DNA from: Flavobacteriales bacterium | GTDB lineage: Bacteria; Bacteroidota; Bacteroidia; Flavobacteriales; JASBRU01 | DNA length: 64,000 bases | Reading direction: 5' to 3' | Assembly: GCA_030149285.1 (NCBI GenBank) | Contig: JASBRU010000005.1 | Coordinates: forward strand, 62,001-126,000 | Translations under genes and position numbers: made by a program | Shown: positions 1-9,216 of the stretch, piece after piece | Layout: every line of letters begins with the position of its first letter | Position numbering within the stretch: the stretch's first letter is position 1 | Notes under the pieces: generated by a model | Database searches by the model: none | What the model saw: the letters and a program-made list of their open reading frames with translations, nothing else | What the model was told of the DNA's origin: nothing

Positions 1-2
1 AT

Positions 3-1985
3 TATACTTCACTTGGAGCAAGTTCGATAGAAAAATACAGCTACAAAACCGGCGAAAAAGTAGAAACCATCTACAGTACTACAGAAATCCGTTTTAGTGC
101 GTATCAGTTTAGTGCAGATGAAAGAAAAATATTACTCCCTACCGAAACAGAACAAATTTACCGTCACTCTACTCGTTCTAAGTATTATGTATACGATAGA
201 GATACAGAAAAATTAGAAGTGTTATCTGAAGGCAAGCAACGTTACGCTACCTTTTCGCCTAGTGGGTCTAAAGTTGCTTTTGTAAGAGACAACAACCTTT
301 TTGTAAAAGACTTTGAAACCGGAGCGGAAACACAAGTAACTACTGATGGCGAAAAAAATAAAATTATAAATGGGGCTACAGACTGGGTATATGAAGAAGA
401 GTATGCTTTTGACAAAGCTTTCTTTTGGGCACCAGACGGAAACAGTATAGCCTATTATAGATTTGATGAAGAACGTGTACCAGAATTTTCTATGGATATT
501 TTTGGAAAAGGACTTTACCCAGAGCAAGAACGTTTCAAGTATCCAAAATGTGGCGAAGATAATGCCATTGTTACCGTACATATTTACAATACAAATTCTA
601 AGAAAACTGTAAATACAAACCTTTCTGGTTATGAATATATTCCTCGTGTAAAGTGGACAAATGATGCAAACGAAGTTTGTGTGTTTACGATGAATCGTCA
701 CCAAAACAAACTAGAATTAAATATTGTAAATGCTACTACAGGTGAAAGCAAAGTAATATATACCGAAAGCGACCCAGCTTATATAGACATTACCGATAAC
801 CTTACCTTCTTAAAAGATAATAGCTTTATATGGACAAGCGAAGTAGATGGTTACAACCACATTTATTACTTTGATAAAAACGGAAAGCAAATCACACAAG
901 TTACTAAAGGACAATGGGATGTAACCAACTTTTATGGCTTAGATGAGAAGAGCAATACACTTTACTACCAATCTGCAGAAGAGTCTCCTATACAAAGAGC
1001 AGTATACTCTATTCGCTTAAACGGTAAGCGTAAGAAAAAGCTTTCTGAAAAAACAGGTACAAACGCAGCTAATTTCAGCAATGGCTTCAAATACTATATC
1101 AATACGCATTCTGATGCCAACACTCCTCCTTTTTTCTCATTACATGAAGCAAATGGCAAGCAAATTAGAGTTATAAAAGATAATGAAGGCTTGAAAACCA
1201 GAATGGAAGGATATGACTTAAGCCCAAAAGAATTTTTCAAGTTTACTACTTCAGAAGGTGTAGAGCTAAACGGTTGGATGATTAAGCCGGCTAACTTTGA
1301 TGAAAGCAAACAATACCCAGTATTTATGTTTGTATACGGTGGTCCGGGCTCTCAAACTGTAGAGGACCAATGGGGTGGCGTAAATTATTTCTGGTACCAA
1401 ATGTTAGCTCAAAAAGGCTACATAGTTGCTTCTGTAGATAACAGAGGAACAGGTGCAAGAGGTAGAGACTTCAAAAAAATCACTTATAAAGAATTAGGTA
1501 AATACGAAACAGTAGATCAAATAGAAGCTGCTAAACACTTTGCTTCTTTACCTTATGTAGATGGTGACAGAATAGGTATTCAAGGTTGGAGTTATGGTGG
1601 TTATATGTCATCATTATGTATTACTAAGGGTGCTGATATGTTTAAAATGGCAATAGCTGTAGCACCGGTTACCAACTGGAAATATTACGATTCTATTTAT
1701 ACTGAGCGTTACATGCAAACGCCGCAAGAAAATAACGACGGTTACGAAAACAACTCTCCTATAAACCATGTAAAAAAGCTCAATGCTCCTTATTTATTAG
1801 TTCATGGTTCTGCAGATGACAATGTACATTATCAAAATACAATGGAAATGATAGAAGCTTTAGTACAAGCCGATAAACAATTCGATTTATTTATATACCC
1901 GAATAAAAACCATGGTATTTATGGTGGCAACACTCGCTACCACTTATATACTAAAATGACCAACTTTATTTTAGAAAACCTGTAA
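3..1985 (+). CDS. Dipeptidyl peptidase IV (S9 family serine protease), 5' end missing
   Basis: The reading frame is open from base 3, so the N-terminus lies outside the window. The protein removes X-Pro dipeptides from peptide N-termini, probably in the periplasm. Seen: the double-Glu motif DWVYEEEY that anchors the substrate amino group (Glu codons 393-401), a beta-propeller-like N-terminal part, and a C-terminal alpha/beta-hydrolase domain with the nucleophile motif GWSYGGY (Ser codon 1590-1592), ADDNVH for the catalytic Asp, and NKNHGIYGG for the His (codon 1911-1913). It lies 59 bases before a POT peptide transporter, which suggests peptide cleavage coupled to uptake. Confidence 0.95.
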   Translation, partial: YTSLGASSIEKYSYKTGEKVETIYSTTEIRFSAYQFSADERKILLPTETEQIYRHSTRSKYYVYDRDTEKLEVLSEGKQRYATFSPSGSKVAFVRDNNLFVKDFETGAETQVTTDGEKNKIINGATDWVYEEEYAFDKAFFWAPDGNSIAYYRFDEERVPEFSMDIFGKGLYPEQERFKYPKCGEDNAIVTVHIYNTNSKKTVNTNLSGYEYIPRVKWTNDANEVCVFTMNRHQNKLELNIVNATTGESKVIYTESDPAYIDITDNLTFLKDNSFIWTSEVDGYNHIYYFDKNGKQITQVTKGQWDVTNFYGLDEKSNTLYYQSAEESPIQRAVYSIRLNGKRKKKLSEKTGTNAANFSNGFKYYINTHSDANTPPFFSLHEANGKQIRVIKDNEGLKTRMEGYDLSPKEFFKFTTSEGVELNGWMIKPANFDESKQYPVFMFVYGGPGSQTVEDQWGGVNYFWYQMLAQKGYIVASVDNRGTGARGRDFKKITYKELGKYETVDQIEAAKHFASLPYVDGDRIGIQGWSYGGYMSSLCITKGADMFKMAIAVAPVTNWKYYDSIYTERYMQTPQENNDGYENNSPINHVKKLNAPYLLVHGSADDNVHYQNTMEMIEALVQADKQFDLFIYPNKNHGIYGGNTRYHLYTKMTNFILENL

Positions 1986-2044
1986 GCATAATTTTTTAGT
2001 ACATTCACGAATCAAAATTTTAGAACTAGACATAAATATTAGAT

Positions 2045-4192
2045 ATGAGCGACATTGCTAAACAACCGCACCAGAAAGAACTATTTGGGCACCCAGTTGG
2101 ATTATACGTATTGTTTTTTACAGAAATGTGGGAACGTTTTAGCTACTATGGCATGCGTGCCATTTTAGTGTATTATATTATTGCTTCTGCAACAGGCGAA
2201 AATCCTGGGTTAGACTGGTCTGAAGGAGATGCTTACAAACTGTATGGTTGGTATACAATGTTGGTTTATGTGGTAAGTATTTTCGGTGGTATTATAGCTG
2301 ATAAACTTATCGGTCAAAAGAAAACCGTTTTATACGGTGGAATACTCTTAGTTGCAGGACACAGTATATTAGCCATTGAACAAAACTGGGCATTCTTTAC
2401 AGGCCTATTGCTTATTATTCTAGGGGTGGGTGGTTTAAAACCAAACATATCTACAATGGTGGGTGGTTTATACAAGCAAGGCGACCCTAGACGTGATGGC
2501 GGTTTTACAATATTCTATATAGGTATTAATGTAGGTGCTTTTTTATCTGCTATTATAGTTGGTGCTGTAGGCGAAAACTATGGCTGGCATTATGGTTTCG
2601 GCTTAGCTGGTATTGGTATGTTTTTAGGGCTTATTACTTATTTAATAGGCCAAAAATACCTTATTGGTATTGGCGACTCTCCGAAGAAAAATAAAAACAA
2701 TCAGGCTGATAGTAATGAAAAAGCTGACACATCAATTGCAGCCCTACTTGGCAATTTGCTAAAAAGTCCTCTACAATTAGTTATTACAGGTATTATAATG
2801 ATTGCAGGTACTTACCTTTCTATCAGTTACAGTGAAGGGGTTGATAGAAGCCTATGGATTGGTGTATCTATATTCTTAGGTCTTGTTGCCGGAGTACTTA
2901 TGATGATATATAAGGATATTACAAAAATTGAAAAAGACCGATTTGTAGTACTATTACTTTCATTTCTTATAGTAGTAGTTTTTTGGGGAGCTTTTGAGCA
3001 AGCAGGCGGATTGATGAGTGTTTATACCAAAAACAAGATTGATAGAAATGTTAGTCTACTGTTTTTAGATGGCTTATTTATTATTGGAGCATTAGTAATG
3101 TTCATTAAATCAGCTATTGGCTTTGTTAAAAAACAAGATACTAAATGGCTTTTTGCTGCATTAGGCTTAATAATATCAGCTGTTTATATTGTATTAAAAA
3201 TAAAAGTATTTAAAACAAACCCATTTGAATTACCTGGTTCTGTTTTCCAATCTGTTAATGCATTATTTATAATGATTTTTGGAACAATGGTAGGTAGCTT
3301 CTGGGTATGGTGGAGAAGAAAAGGAAGAGAGACATCTTCATTATTTAAAATGGCTATTGGTACTGTTGTTATGGGTATAGGATTCCTGTTTATGGCAAAA
3401 GCATCAATGGATATTGAGCAATATGGAGACAAAGCCGCATTAGCCTTATTAATACTTGCCTATTTATTTCATACACTTGGAGAACTAAGTTCATCTCCTG
3501 TATCATTATCATTTATCACTAAGGTAGCTCCGGTAAAATATGTATCTCTAATGATGGGTGTATATTTTGCATCTACCGGTTTTGGTAATAAAGTGGCTGG
3601 GCTAATAGGTGAATCTAGTCAAGTAAAACCTGTAAGTGTAGAATTTGTAAGTGACGCAAGTCCTGAAACTATAAACCAGTTAATTGGAAACGATACTACT
3701 TTTGCTAAAGCTGATGAGTTTGATCTTGTAGGAAAAATTAAAAAGACTGCTGATGGTTATACGTTCATAGAAAATGGAAGCTCTATAAATATTGAATCAA
3801 TAGTAAAATACTCTGATGGAGGTGCTGAAACTGAAGAAGAAAGACAAGCTAAAATTAATGCTGAAACAGAAAAATTAGACACCTACTTATCATATGATGA
3901 AGAAATAGATACTTATACGGGTATTTTAACTTTTAAGTATGATACAAAAGAACATCAAAAAGTTAAAGAAGGAAAAGCAGAGACTACTGTTGCAAATTAC
4001 TCTGGTGAACTTGCAATATTTGAAGTACAAGATGATAGAGAGTACAAAACCTTTATTATGATTTTCTTATTTACAGTAGCATTTGCAATTTTAGTAATCA
4101 TCTTCCTTAAAAAACTGAAAGCCCTTACACATGGTGCAGATGAAGTTAACGACAATCTTCATGAAGAGGAAGCAGCTACTGAAGCCCACTAA
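2045..4192 (+). CDS. POT/PTR2 family proton-dependent oligopeptide transporter
   Basis: Inner-membrane MFS transporter that imports di- and tripeptides with protons. Seen: the family motif around EMWERFSYYGMRA in the first membrane segment, GGLKPNIS, and FYIGINVGAF, plus about 14 hydrophobic segments. At 715 residues it is longer than typical bacterial POT proteins of about 500. The excess is mainly a hydrophilic, Glu- and Lys-rich stretch of about 140 residues (roughly 525-665) before the last membrane helix. It follows the DPP-IV gene, so the two probably form a peptide-utilisation unit. Family assignment is firm; the role of the insertion is unknown. Confidence 0.93.
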   Translation: MSDIAKQPHQKELFGHPVGLYVLFFTEMWERFSYYGMRAILVYYIIASATGENPGLDWSEGDAYKLYGWYTMLVYVVSIFGGIIADKLIGQKKTVLYGGILLVAGHSILAIEQNWAFFTGLLLIILGVGGLKPNISTMVGGLYKQGDPRRDGGFTIFYIGINVGAFLSAIIVGAVGENYGWHYGFGLAGIGMFLGLITYLIGQKYLIGIGDSPKKNKNNQADSNEKADTSIAALLGNLLKSPLQLVITGIIMIAGTYLSISYSEGVDRSLWIGVSIFLGLVAGVLMMIYKDITKIEKDRFVVLLLSFLIVVVFWGAFEQAGGLMSVYTKNKIDRNVSLLFLDGLFIIGALVMFIKSAIGFVKKQDTKWLFAALGLIISAVYIVLKIKVFKTNPFELPGSVFQSVNALFIMIFGTMVGSFWVWWRRKGRETSSLFKMAIGTVVMGIGFLFMAKASMDIEQYGDKAALALLILAYLFHTLGELSSSPVSLSFITKVAPVKYVSLMMGVYFASTGFGNKVAGLIGESSQVKPVSVEFVSDASPETINQLIGNDTTFAKADEFDLVGKIKKTADGYTFIENGSSINIESIVKYSDGGAETEEERQAKINAETEKLDTYLSYDEEIDTYTGILTFKYDTKEHQKVKEGKAETTVANYSGELAIFEVQDDREYKTFIMIFLFTVAFAILVIIFLKKLKALTHGADEVNDNLHEEEAATEAH

Positions 4193-4730
4193 TTTGAAAA
4201 GAATACTATACATATTGGCATTATTAACAGGTATTACAATTTCCTCTTCTTTTACTACGGTACTTGAAGAGGAGAAAGTAAACTGGCTTACTTTTGAAGA
4301 AGCCGTAAAGCTACAAGAGAAAAAGCCTAAAATGATGTTTATAGATATGTATACCGAATGGTGTGGCTGGTGTAAACGTATGGATAAAACGACCTATAAA
4401 AACCCAGTTGTTGCCAAATATGTTAATGAGCATTTTTATGCTGTAAAGATGGATGCTGAACAAAAGGGAGATATTACCTACAAAGGACAAACCTTTAAAT
4501 ATGTTGCTAATGGTCGTAGAGGCTATCATGAGTTAGCTGCTACTTTAATGCAAGGTAAAATGTCTTACCCTACTACAGTATTTTTAAATAAAAAAATGGA
4601 AGTGTTACAACCTATTGCCGGTTATCAAAACGCAAAGTCTTTTGAGGCAATACTGGCTTTCTTTGCACAAGAAGCCTACCTAACAACTCCGTGGCCGGAT
4701 TTTCAAAAAAACTTTAAAAGTTCTTTATAA
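4161..4730 (+). CDS. Exported thioredoxin-fold protein with CxxC
   Basis: Thioredoxin-like protein with the redox motif TEWCGWCKRMD and a hydrophobic N-terminus (KRILYILALLTGITISSS) that looks like a signal peptide or anchor. It therefore probably acts in the periplasm as a thiol-disulfide protein. The ATG at 4161 was chosen because it begins directly before the basic and hydrophobic signal; upstream in-frame ATGs at 4131 and 4140 would extend the overlap with the transporter gene. The 3' end of the transporter gene overlaps this one by about 32 bases, suggesting translational coupling. Its substrate is not known. Confidence 0.85.
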   Translation: MKRKQLLKPTNLKRILYILALLTGITISSSFTTVLEEEKVNWLTFEEAVKLQEKKPKMMFIDMYTEWCGWCKRMDKTTYKNPVVAKYVNEHFYAVKMDAEQKGDITYKGQTFKYVANGRRGYHELAATLMQGKMSYPTTVFLNKKMEVLQPIAGYQNAKSFEAILAFFAQEAYLTTPWPDFQKNFKSSL

Positions 4731-4732
4731 AT

Positions 4733-4766
4733 AAAAAAGCCTTGACATATGTCAAGGCTTTTTTAT
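4733..4766. terminator. Bidirectional rho-independent terminator
   Basis: A perfect palindrome (AAGCCTTGACAT/ATGTCAAGGCTT, 4737-4760) has A-runs on the left and T-runs on the right. It can terminate the plus-strand thioredoxin transcript and, on the minus strand, the tRNA-His transcript. Confidence 0.9.
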
Positions 4767-4770
4767 TAAG

Positions 4771-4845
4771 GGTGGCTGATGGGATTCGAACCCACGACCC
4801 TCGGCACCACAAACCGATGCTCTAACCAACTGAGCTACAACCACC
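4771..4845 (-). tRNA. tRNA-His (anticodon GTG)
   Basis: Read on the minus strand, the sequence folds into a cloverleaf. The acceptor stem is GTGGTTG/CAGCCAC, the D arm is AGCTCAGTTGGTTAGAGC, and the anticodon stem TCGGT/GCCGA encloses the loop TTGTGGT, giving anticodon GTG (plus-strand bases 4808-4810). The T arm contains GGTTCGAATCC. An extra 5' G (base 4845) faces C at the discriminator position, the identity mark of tRNA-His. No 3' CCA is encoded. It is a single tRNA, not part of a cluster. Confidence 0.96.
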
Positions 4846-4913
4846 ATTTCAAGGACGGCAAATATATAACATTCCTCCGAATTGCAAAACCCATTTTTTC
4901 AATTTTGATTGTG

Positions 4914-4921
4914 TAAATTTG
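4914..4921 (+). promoter_or_regulatory. Candidate Bacteroidota -7 element for the YeiH-like gene
   Basis: TAAATTTG matches the TAnnTTTG -7 consensus of the Bacteroidota primary sigma factor and ends 16 bases before the ATG. No well-spaced TTG -33 element is visible. Confidence 0.45.
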
Positions 4922-4937
4922 CATAAATATTGCTTAT

Positions 4938-5936
4938 ATGAATAAGTCTATAAATACCTCTATTCTTTGGGGTATCATTTATGTATCTGTAATAGCTGTA
5001 ATAGCCTATTTTTTAGATAAATTTTTCCCTAATACTATACTAGATAGCCTTGGCGCTGTAACATTAGCAATTATTATAGGTATAGCTTTAGGTAACACAC
5101 CTTGGATACCCAGCTCCTTTGAAGCAGGTGTGAAATTCTCTGAAAAGAAAATATTGGCTGCAGCAATAGCCTTAATGGGACTTCAATTAAACATTACCCA
5201 ACTGGGAGAATTAGGTTTAGCAATTATTCCGGTAATTGTCATCATGATGGCTGTAAGCATATCAATAGGCATATTCTTAGGCCCTAAAATGGGGGTGCGA
5301 AAAAACTTTGGCGCACTACTAGGTATTGGTAATGCAGTGTGTGGTTCATCGGCTATAGCAGCTTTGGCTCCATTGGTAACTGATAAAAAAGAAGAAATAG
5401 GTATCTCTGTGGGTGTAGTAAACTTATTAGGCACTGTTGGTTTATTTATTTTACCTCCACTCGCTATAGCACTTCAATTAGATGATGCAAATAGTGGTTT
5501 ACTAACCGGAGGGAGTTTACAGGCAGTAGGACATGCTGTTGCTGCGGGTTTATCCGTAAGCCCAGAAGCTGGAGAAATAGCTACTCTTATAAAAATGGGA
5601 CGCGTATTAATGCTTGGCCCTGCAGTAATAATCTTAGGATTGGTATTTGGAAAAGGACAATCTGAAAATGGTAAAAAAGCAAAAGTAAACCTTCCGGGCT
5701 TTATAATTGTTTTTACTGTACTAATGCTATTGAATAGTTTTGTTGATTTACCTAAAGAGTTTTTATCAACTGTTAAAACAATAGATAAATGGTTATTAAT
5801 AATTGCAATGGCAGCTATAGGTAACCGAATATTATTTAAAGATTTAAAAGCCCAGGGACCAAAAGCTCTTTTATTAGGTATTATCATATTTATATTCCAG
5901 TTGGCATTTCTACTGGGCTACATATACCTAATATAA
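4938..5936 (+). CDS. YeiH/UPF0324 family membrane protein (putative sulfate exporter family)
   Basis: A 332-residue integral membrane protein with about ten hydrophobic helices. The motif GIGNAVCGSSAIAALAPL is characteristic of the conserved-hypothetical-698 (UPF0324, YeiH) family. Members are annotated as putative sulfate or sulfur-compound exporters, but the substrate here is not shown by sequence. It ends two bases before the copper ATPase gene, so the two are almost certainly co-transcribed. That pairing might hint at a link with metal or sulfur stress; this last point is inference. Confidence 0.88.
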   Translation: MNKSINTSILWGIIYVSVIAVIAYFLDKFFPNTILDSLGAVTLAIIIGIALGNTPWIPSSFEAGVKFSEKKILAAAIALMGLQLNITQLGELGLAIIPVIVIMMAVSISIGIFLGPKMGVRKNFGALLGIGNAVCGSSAIAALAPLVTDKKEEIGISVGVVNLLGTVGLFILPPLAIALQLDDANSGLLTGGSLQAVGHAVAAGLSVSPEAGEIATLIKMGRVLMLGPAVIILGLVFGKGQSENGKKAKVNLPGFIIVFTVLMLLNSFVDLPKEFLSTVKTIDKWLLIIAMAAIGNRILFKDLKAQGPKALLLGIIIFIFQLAFLLGYIYLI

Positions 5937-5938
5937 AA

Positions 5939-8074
5939 ATGGAACATAACCATACACACATTAATACAACCACCACATTAGAGATAGAAGGCATGACCTG
6001 CGCCAACTGTGCAAATGGGGTAAAAAAACAATTAGAAAAAAAAGGACTTAAAAACGTAAACGTAAACTTTGCTACAGGTGAAGCGAGATTTGAAACTGAT
6101 GAAAATATAATTTTTGAAGAAATCTCATCTGCTATAGACAAAATTGGCTATAAAGTTCTTGGAGAGAAAAAAGAAAACAGACCAACACTTAAAGGACTAT
6201 CTAAGTTAGAAAAGACCTTTATTTTATCCGCTGTTTTAACAGCTCCTCTCCTACTCCATATGTTTTTACCTAACGACAGCTTTTTTAACAACCCTTGGTT
6301 TCAGTTAGCACTTAGTTTGCCTGTATTTATTATTGGGCTATCTTATTTTGGCAAAAGTGCTTGGGGCTCATTAAAAACGGGAGTACCCAATATGGATGTG
6401 TTAATAATGATGGGAGCATCTGCTGCTTTTATATATAGCCTAGTTGGTACTATTATGTATTTAGGTACAGAACAAATGCACGAATACATGTTTTTTGAAA
6501 CAGCAGCTACTATCATCACCCTAGTAATGTTAGGTAATGTGTTAGAGCATCGTTCTGTAAAACAAACAACTACAGCTATTAAAGAGCTGGAAAGCATAAA
6601 ACCTTCTTTTGCTAAAATGGAGGTTAATGGTGAAATTGTTGATGTACCCTATGATAATATTATGCCTTTTGATACGGTAATTGTAAATACCGGTGATAAA
6701 ATACCCGTAGATGGTATAATTACATCAGGCTCAGCATCAATTGATGAAAGTATGATATCTGGCGAAAGCCTACCGGTAGAAAAAGAAGTTGATGACAAAG
6801 TAATCAGTGGTACTATCCTAAATAGTGGTAATATTAAGGTAAAAGCGCAAAAAGTAGGTTCACAAACCACACTTTCTCAAATTATTGAGATGGTAAAGGA
6901 TGCGCAACAAAAAAAGCCTTCTATCCAAAAGTTAGGAGATAAAGTAAGTGCCATTTTTGTACCAGTAGTAGTGGGTATAAGTATTATTACTTTTTTGGTT
7001 TCTTATTTTGCTTTTGATATTTCTGCTTCATCAGCATTAATGCGCTCTATAGCTGTACTGGTAATCTCTTGCCCTTGTGCTATGGGACTAGCTACACCTA
7101 CTGCCGTTATGGTAGGGATTGGTAGAGCCGCAAAAAATGGAATCTTAATAAAAGGAGGTAATACTTTAGAAAAATTTGCCAACACAAAAAACATTGTTTT
7201 TGATAAAACGGGTACACTTACTACCGGTAAATTCAAAATAAAAAAACTGAATATAATTGACGGTGATAAACAAACAGTCATTAACACACTTGTTGGATTA
7301 GAAAAACACTCCTCACACCCAATTGCACAGTCTATTATTTCTGAGTTAGCTGATTCTGCATCAAAAATTGAACTCAATAATGTAAAAGAAGATAAGGGTA
7401 TAGGACTTATTGGAGAATATGATGGTGACGTTTACAAAGCAGGATCCTATTCTATAGCTAAAAAATTAACTAATGAGCAAAATCATAATATCTACTTAAC
7501 TAAAAATGATGTTTTGATTGCTACTATTGACATTGAAGATGATATAAAATCTGATGCTCATCAAGTGATTGATTATTTTAATAAATCCGGTGTAGAAACT
7601 ATTTTGCTAAGTGGAGACAAAAAAGCAAAAACAGAAGCTGTTGCAAAAGAATTGGGCATTAAAACCGTTTATAGTGAACAAATGCCCGACAGCAAACTTA
7701 ATATGATTGAAAGCCTTTCTAATAAAGGCTTAACAGCTATGGTAGGAGATGGTATTAATGATGCTCCTGCTTTGGCACAAGCATCTGTAGGTATATCCTT
7801 AAGTAAAGCTACACAAGCTGCTATCCATTCAGCAGAAATTGTTTTGTTAAAGCAAGATAAGTTAGAGTCTCTTATTACAGCCAAGCAGTTGAGTAACCAT
7901 ACCTTAAAAACTATAAAGCAAAACTTGTTTTGGGCATTTGCATATAACGTTGTTGCAATACCATTTGCTGCTATGGGATTTTTAAGCCCAATGATAGCTG
8001 CTTTTGCAATGGCTTTTTCTGATACTATTGTTATTGGAAACTCTATAAGATTAAAATCTAAAAAACTCTCTTAA
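5939..8074 (+). CDS. copA: Copper-translocating P1B-type ATPase
   Basis: Pumps Cu(I) out of the cytoplasm using ATP. Domain order: His-containing start (MEHNHTH), one heavy-metal-associated domain with GMTCANCA, membrane helices, actuator loop with SGESLPVEK, the transmembrane metal site SCPCAMGLATP, the phosphorylation motif DKTGTLTTG, an HP motif (EKHSSHPIAQ), and the hinge GDGINDAPAL. The length of 711 residues is normal for a one-HMA CopA. The CPC motif supports Cu(I) or Ag(I) over Zn or Cd. It starts two bases after the YeiH-like gene and its stop overlaps the next start (TAATG). Confidence 0.95.
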   Translation: MEHNHTHINTTTTLEIEGMTCANCANGVKKQLEKKGLKNVNVNFATGEARFETDENIIFEEISSAIDKIGYKVLGEKKENRPTLKGLSKLEKTFILSAVLTAPLLLHMFLPNDSFFNNPWFQLALSLPVFIIGLSYFGKSAWGSLKTGVPNMDVLIMMGASAAFIYSLVGTIMYLGTEQMHEYMFFETAATIITLVMLGNVLEHRSVKQTTTAIKELESIKPSFAKMEVNGEIVDVPYDNIMPFDTVIVNTGDKIPVDGIITSGSASIDESMISGESLPVEKEVDDKVISGTILNSGNIKVKAQKVGSQTTLSQIIEMVKDAQQKKPSIQKLGDKVSAIFVPVVVGISIITFLVSYFAFDISASSALMRSIAVLVISCPCAMGLATPTAVMVGIGRAAKNGILIKGGNTLEKFANTKNIVFDKTGTLTTGKFKIKKLNIIDGDKQTVINTLVGLEKHSSHPIAQSIISELADSASKIELNNVKEDKGIGLIGEYDGDVYKAGSYSIAKKLTNEQNHNIYLTKNDVLIATIDIEDDIKSDAHQVIDYFNKSGVETILLSGDKKAKTEAVAKELGIKTVYSEQMPDSKLNMIESLSNKGLTAMVGDGINDAPALAQASVGISLSKATQAAIHSAEIVLLKQDKLESLITAKQLSNHTLKTIKQNLFWAFAYNVVAIPFAAMGFLSPMIAAFAMAFSDTIVIGNSIRLKSKKLS

Positions 8075-9216
8075 TGGCAAACAAGCCCTTAAATATTCTT
8101 TTTTATACCAATTGGTATCCACACCGTTTTGACCCACAAAATGGAGTGTTTGTACAGAAGCATGCTATTGCTGCTGCAAAAAGAAATAGGGTATTTATAA
8201 TTCATGTATTAGCCAGCTCTGAGATTGACAAGACATTTGAAATAGAAGAAAAAAATAAGCCTGTAAAATCTATAACTGTCTATTATAAAAAAGGAGCCTT
8301 TAAAACACTAAACTTCAGGAGAAAAGTTAAAGCACATACAATAGCCTTAACTAAAGCAAAAAAATACTTAGGAGATATTGATCTAACACATGCCAACATC
8401 ACAACTATAAGCACATATTTTGCATATAAACTTAAGCGAAAGTTTGGCATACCTTACATCGTATCTGAACACTGGAGTGGCTACTATGATGGCACTTTTA
8501 ATAGCTATACTAAGTTTACACAACGGTTATTCAAGCTTATTCTTAAAAATGCTCAATTTATACTACCTGTATCTCCCTTTCTTGAAGATACTATGAAAAA
8601 AACAGGTATAGAAGGTAACTACCGCATAATTCCAAACATAGTAGATATACCGATTGGTAGACCTAAAAAAAGCAACACAGATAAGTTTAAGTTTTTAGTA
8701 GTTGCAGATATGGTAGATGCTGTTAAAAATATAAGTGGTGTAATTGAAGCTTTTGAGAAACTAAACAACCCTGATACCGAGCTTCATTTTATTGGTGGTG
8801 GACCTGATGCTAACGTATTGAGAAAAAAAGTTGATTCGCTTATAGAAAAGGGACACTCCATTAGCTGGCATGGAAGAAGAAAAAACGATTATGTTTTAAA
8901 TGAAATGCAACGAGCAAATACTGTTATAGTAAATAGTTACCACGAAACTTTTTCCGTTGTTACAGCAGAAGCTTTGGCAAATGGTATTCCTGCAATTGTA
9001 ACCAAATGTGGTGGTCCCGAACATTTAATAAATGAAAACAACGGTATACTTATTGAGCCTGGAAACACAGATGCATTAAAAGATGCGATGCATACTATTT
9101 ACAGTTCTTTTGATAATTTCTCTAAAAAAGACATAAAAAAAGGAATCTCTGAACGTTTCTCTATGAGCACAGTTGAAGATATGCTGAATAAGGTATATCT
9201 TGACGCTCTTAAATGA
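8074..9216 (+). CDS. Glycosyltransferase family 4
   Basis: A GT-B fold glycosyltransferase of 380 residues. Seen: an N-terminal region typical of GT4 enzymes (ILFYTNWYPHRFDPQNGVFV), a C-terminal nucleotide-sugar domain with HFIGGGPD, and the ETFSVVTAEALANGIPAI stretch with the E-x7-E pattern. It probably transfers a sugar in cell-surface polysaccharide synthesis, consistent with the flippase gene that follows. Its ATG overlaps the copA stop by one base, and its own stop overlaps the next start (ATGA). Donor and acceptor cannot be read from sequence. Confidence 0.9.
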   Translation: MANKPLNILFYTNWYPHRFDPQNGVFVQKHAIAAAKRNRVFIIHVLASSEIDKTFEIEEKNKPVKSITVYYKKGAFKTLNFRRKVKAHTIALTKAKKYLGDIDLTHANITTISTYFAYKLKRKFGIPYIVSEHWSGYYDGTFNSYTKFTQRLFKLILKNAQFILPVSPFLEDTMKKTGIEGNYRIIPNIVDIPIGRPKKSNTDKFKFLVVADMVDAVKNISGVIEAFEKLNNPDTELHFIGGGPDANVLRKKVDSLIEKGHSISWHGRRKNDYVLNEMQRANTVIVNSYHETFSVVTAEALANGIPAIVTKCGGPEHLINENNGILIEPGNTDALKDAMHTIYSSFDNFSKKDIKKGISERFSMSTVEDMLNKVYLDALK

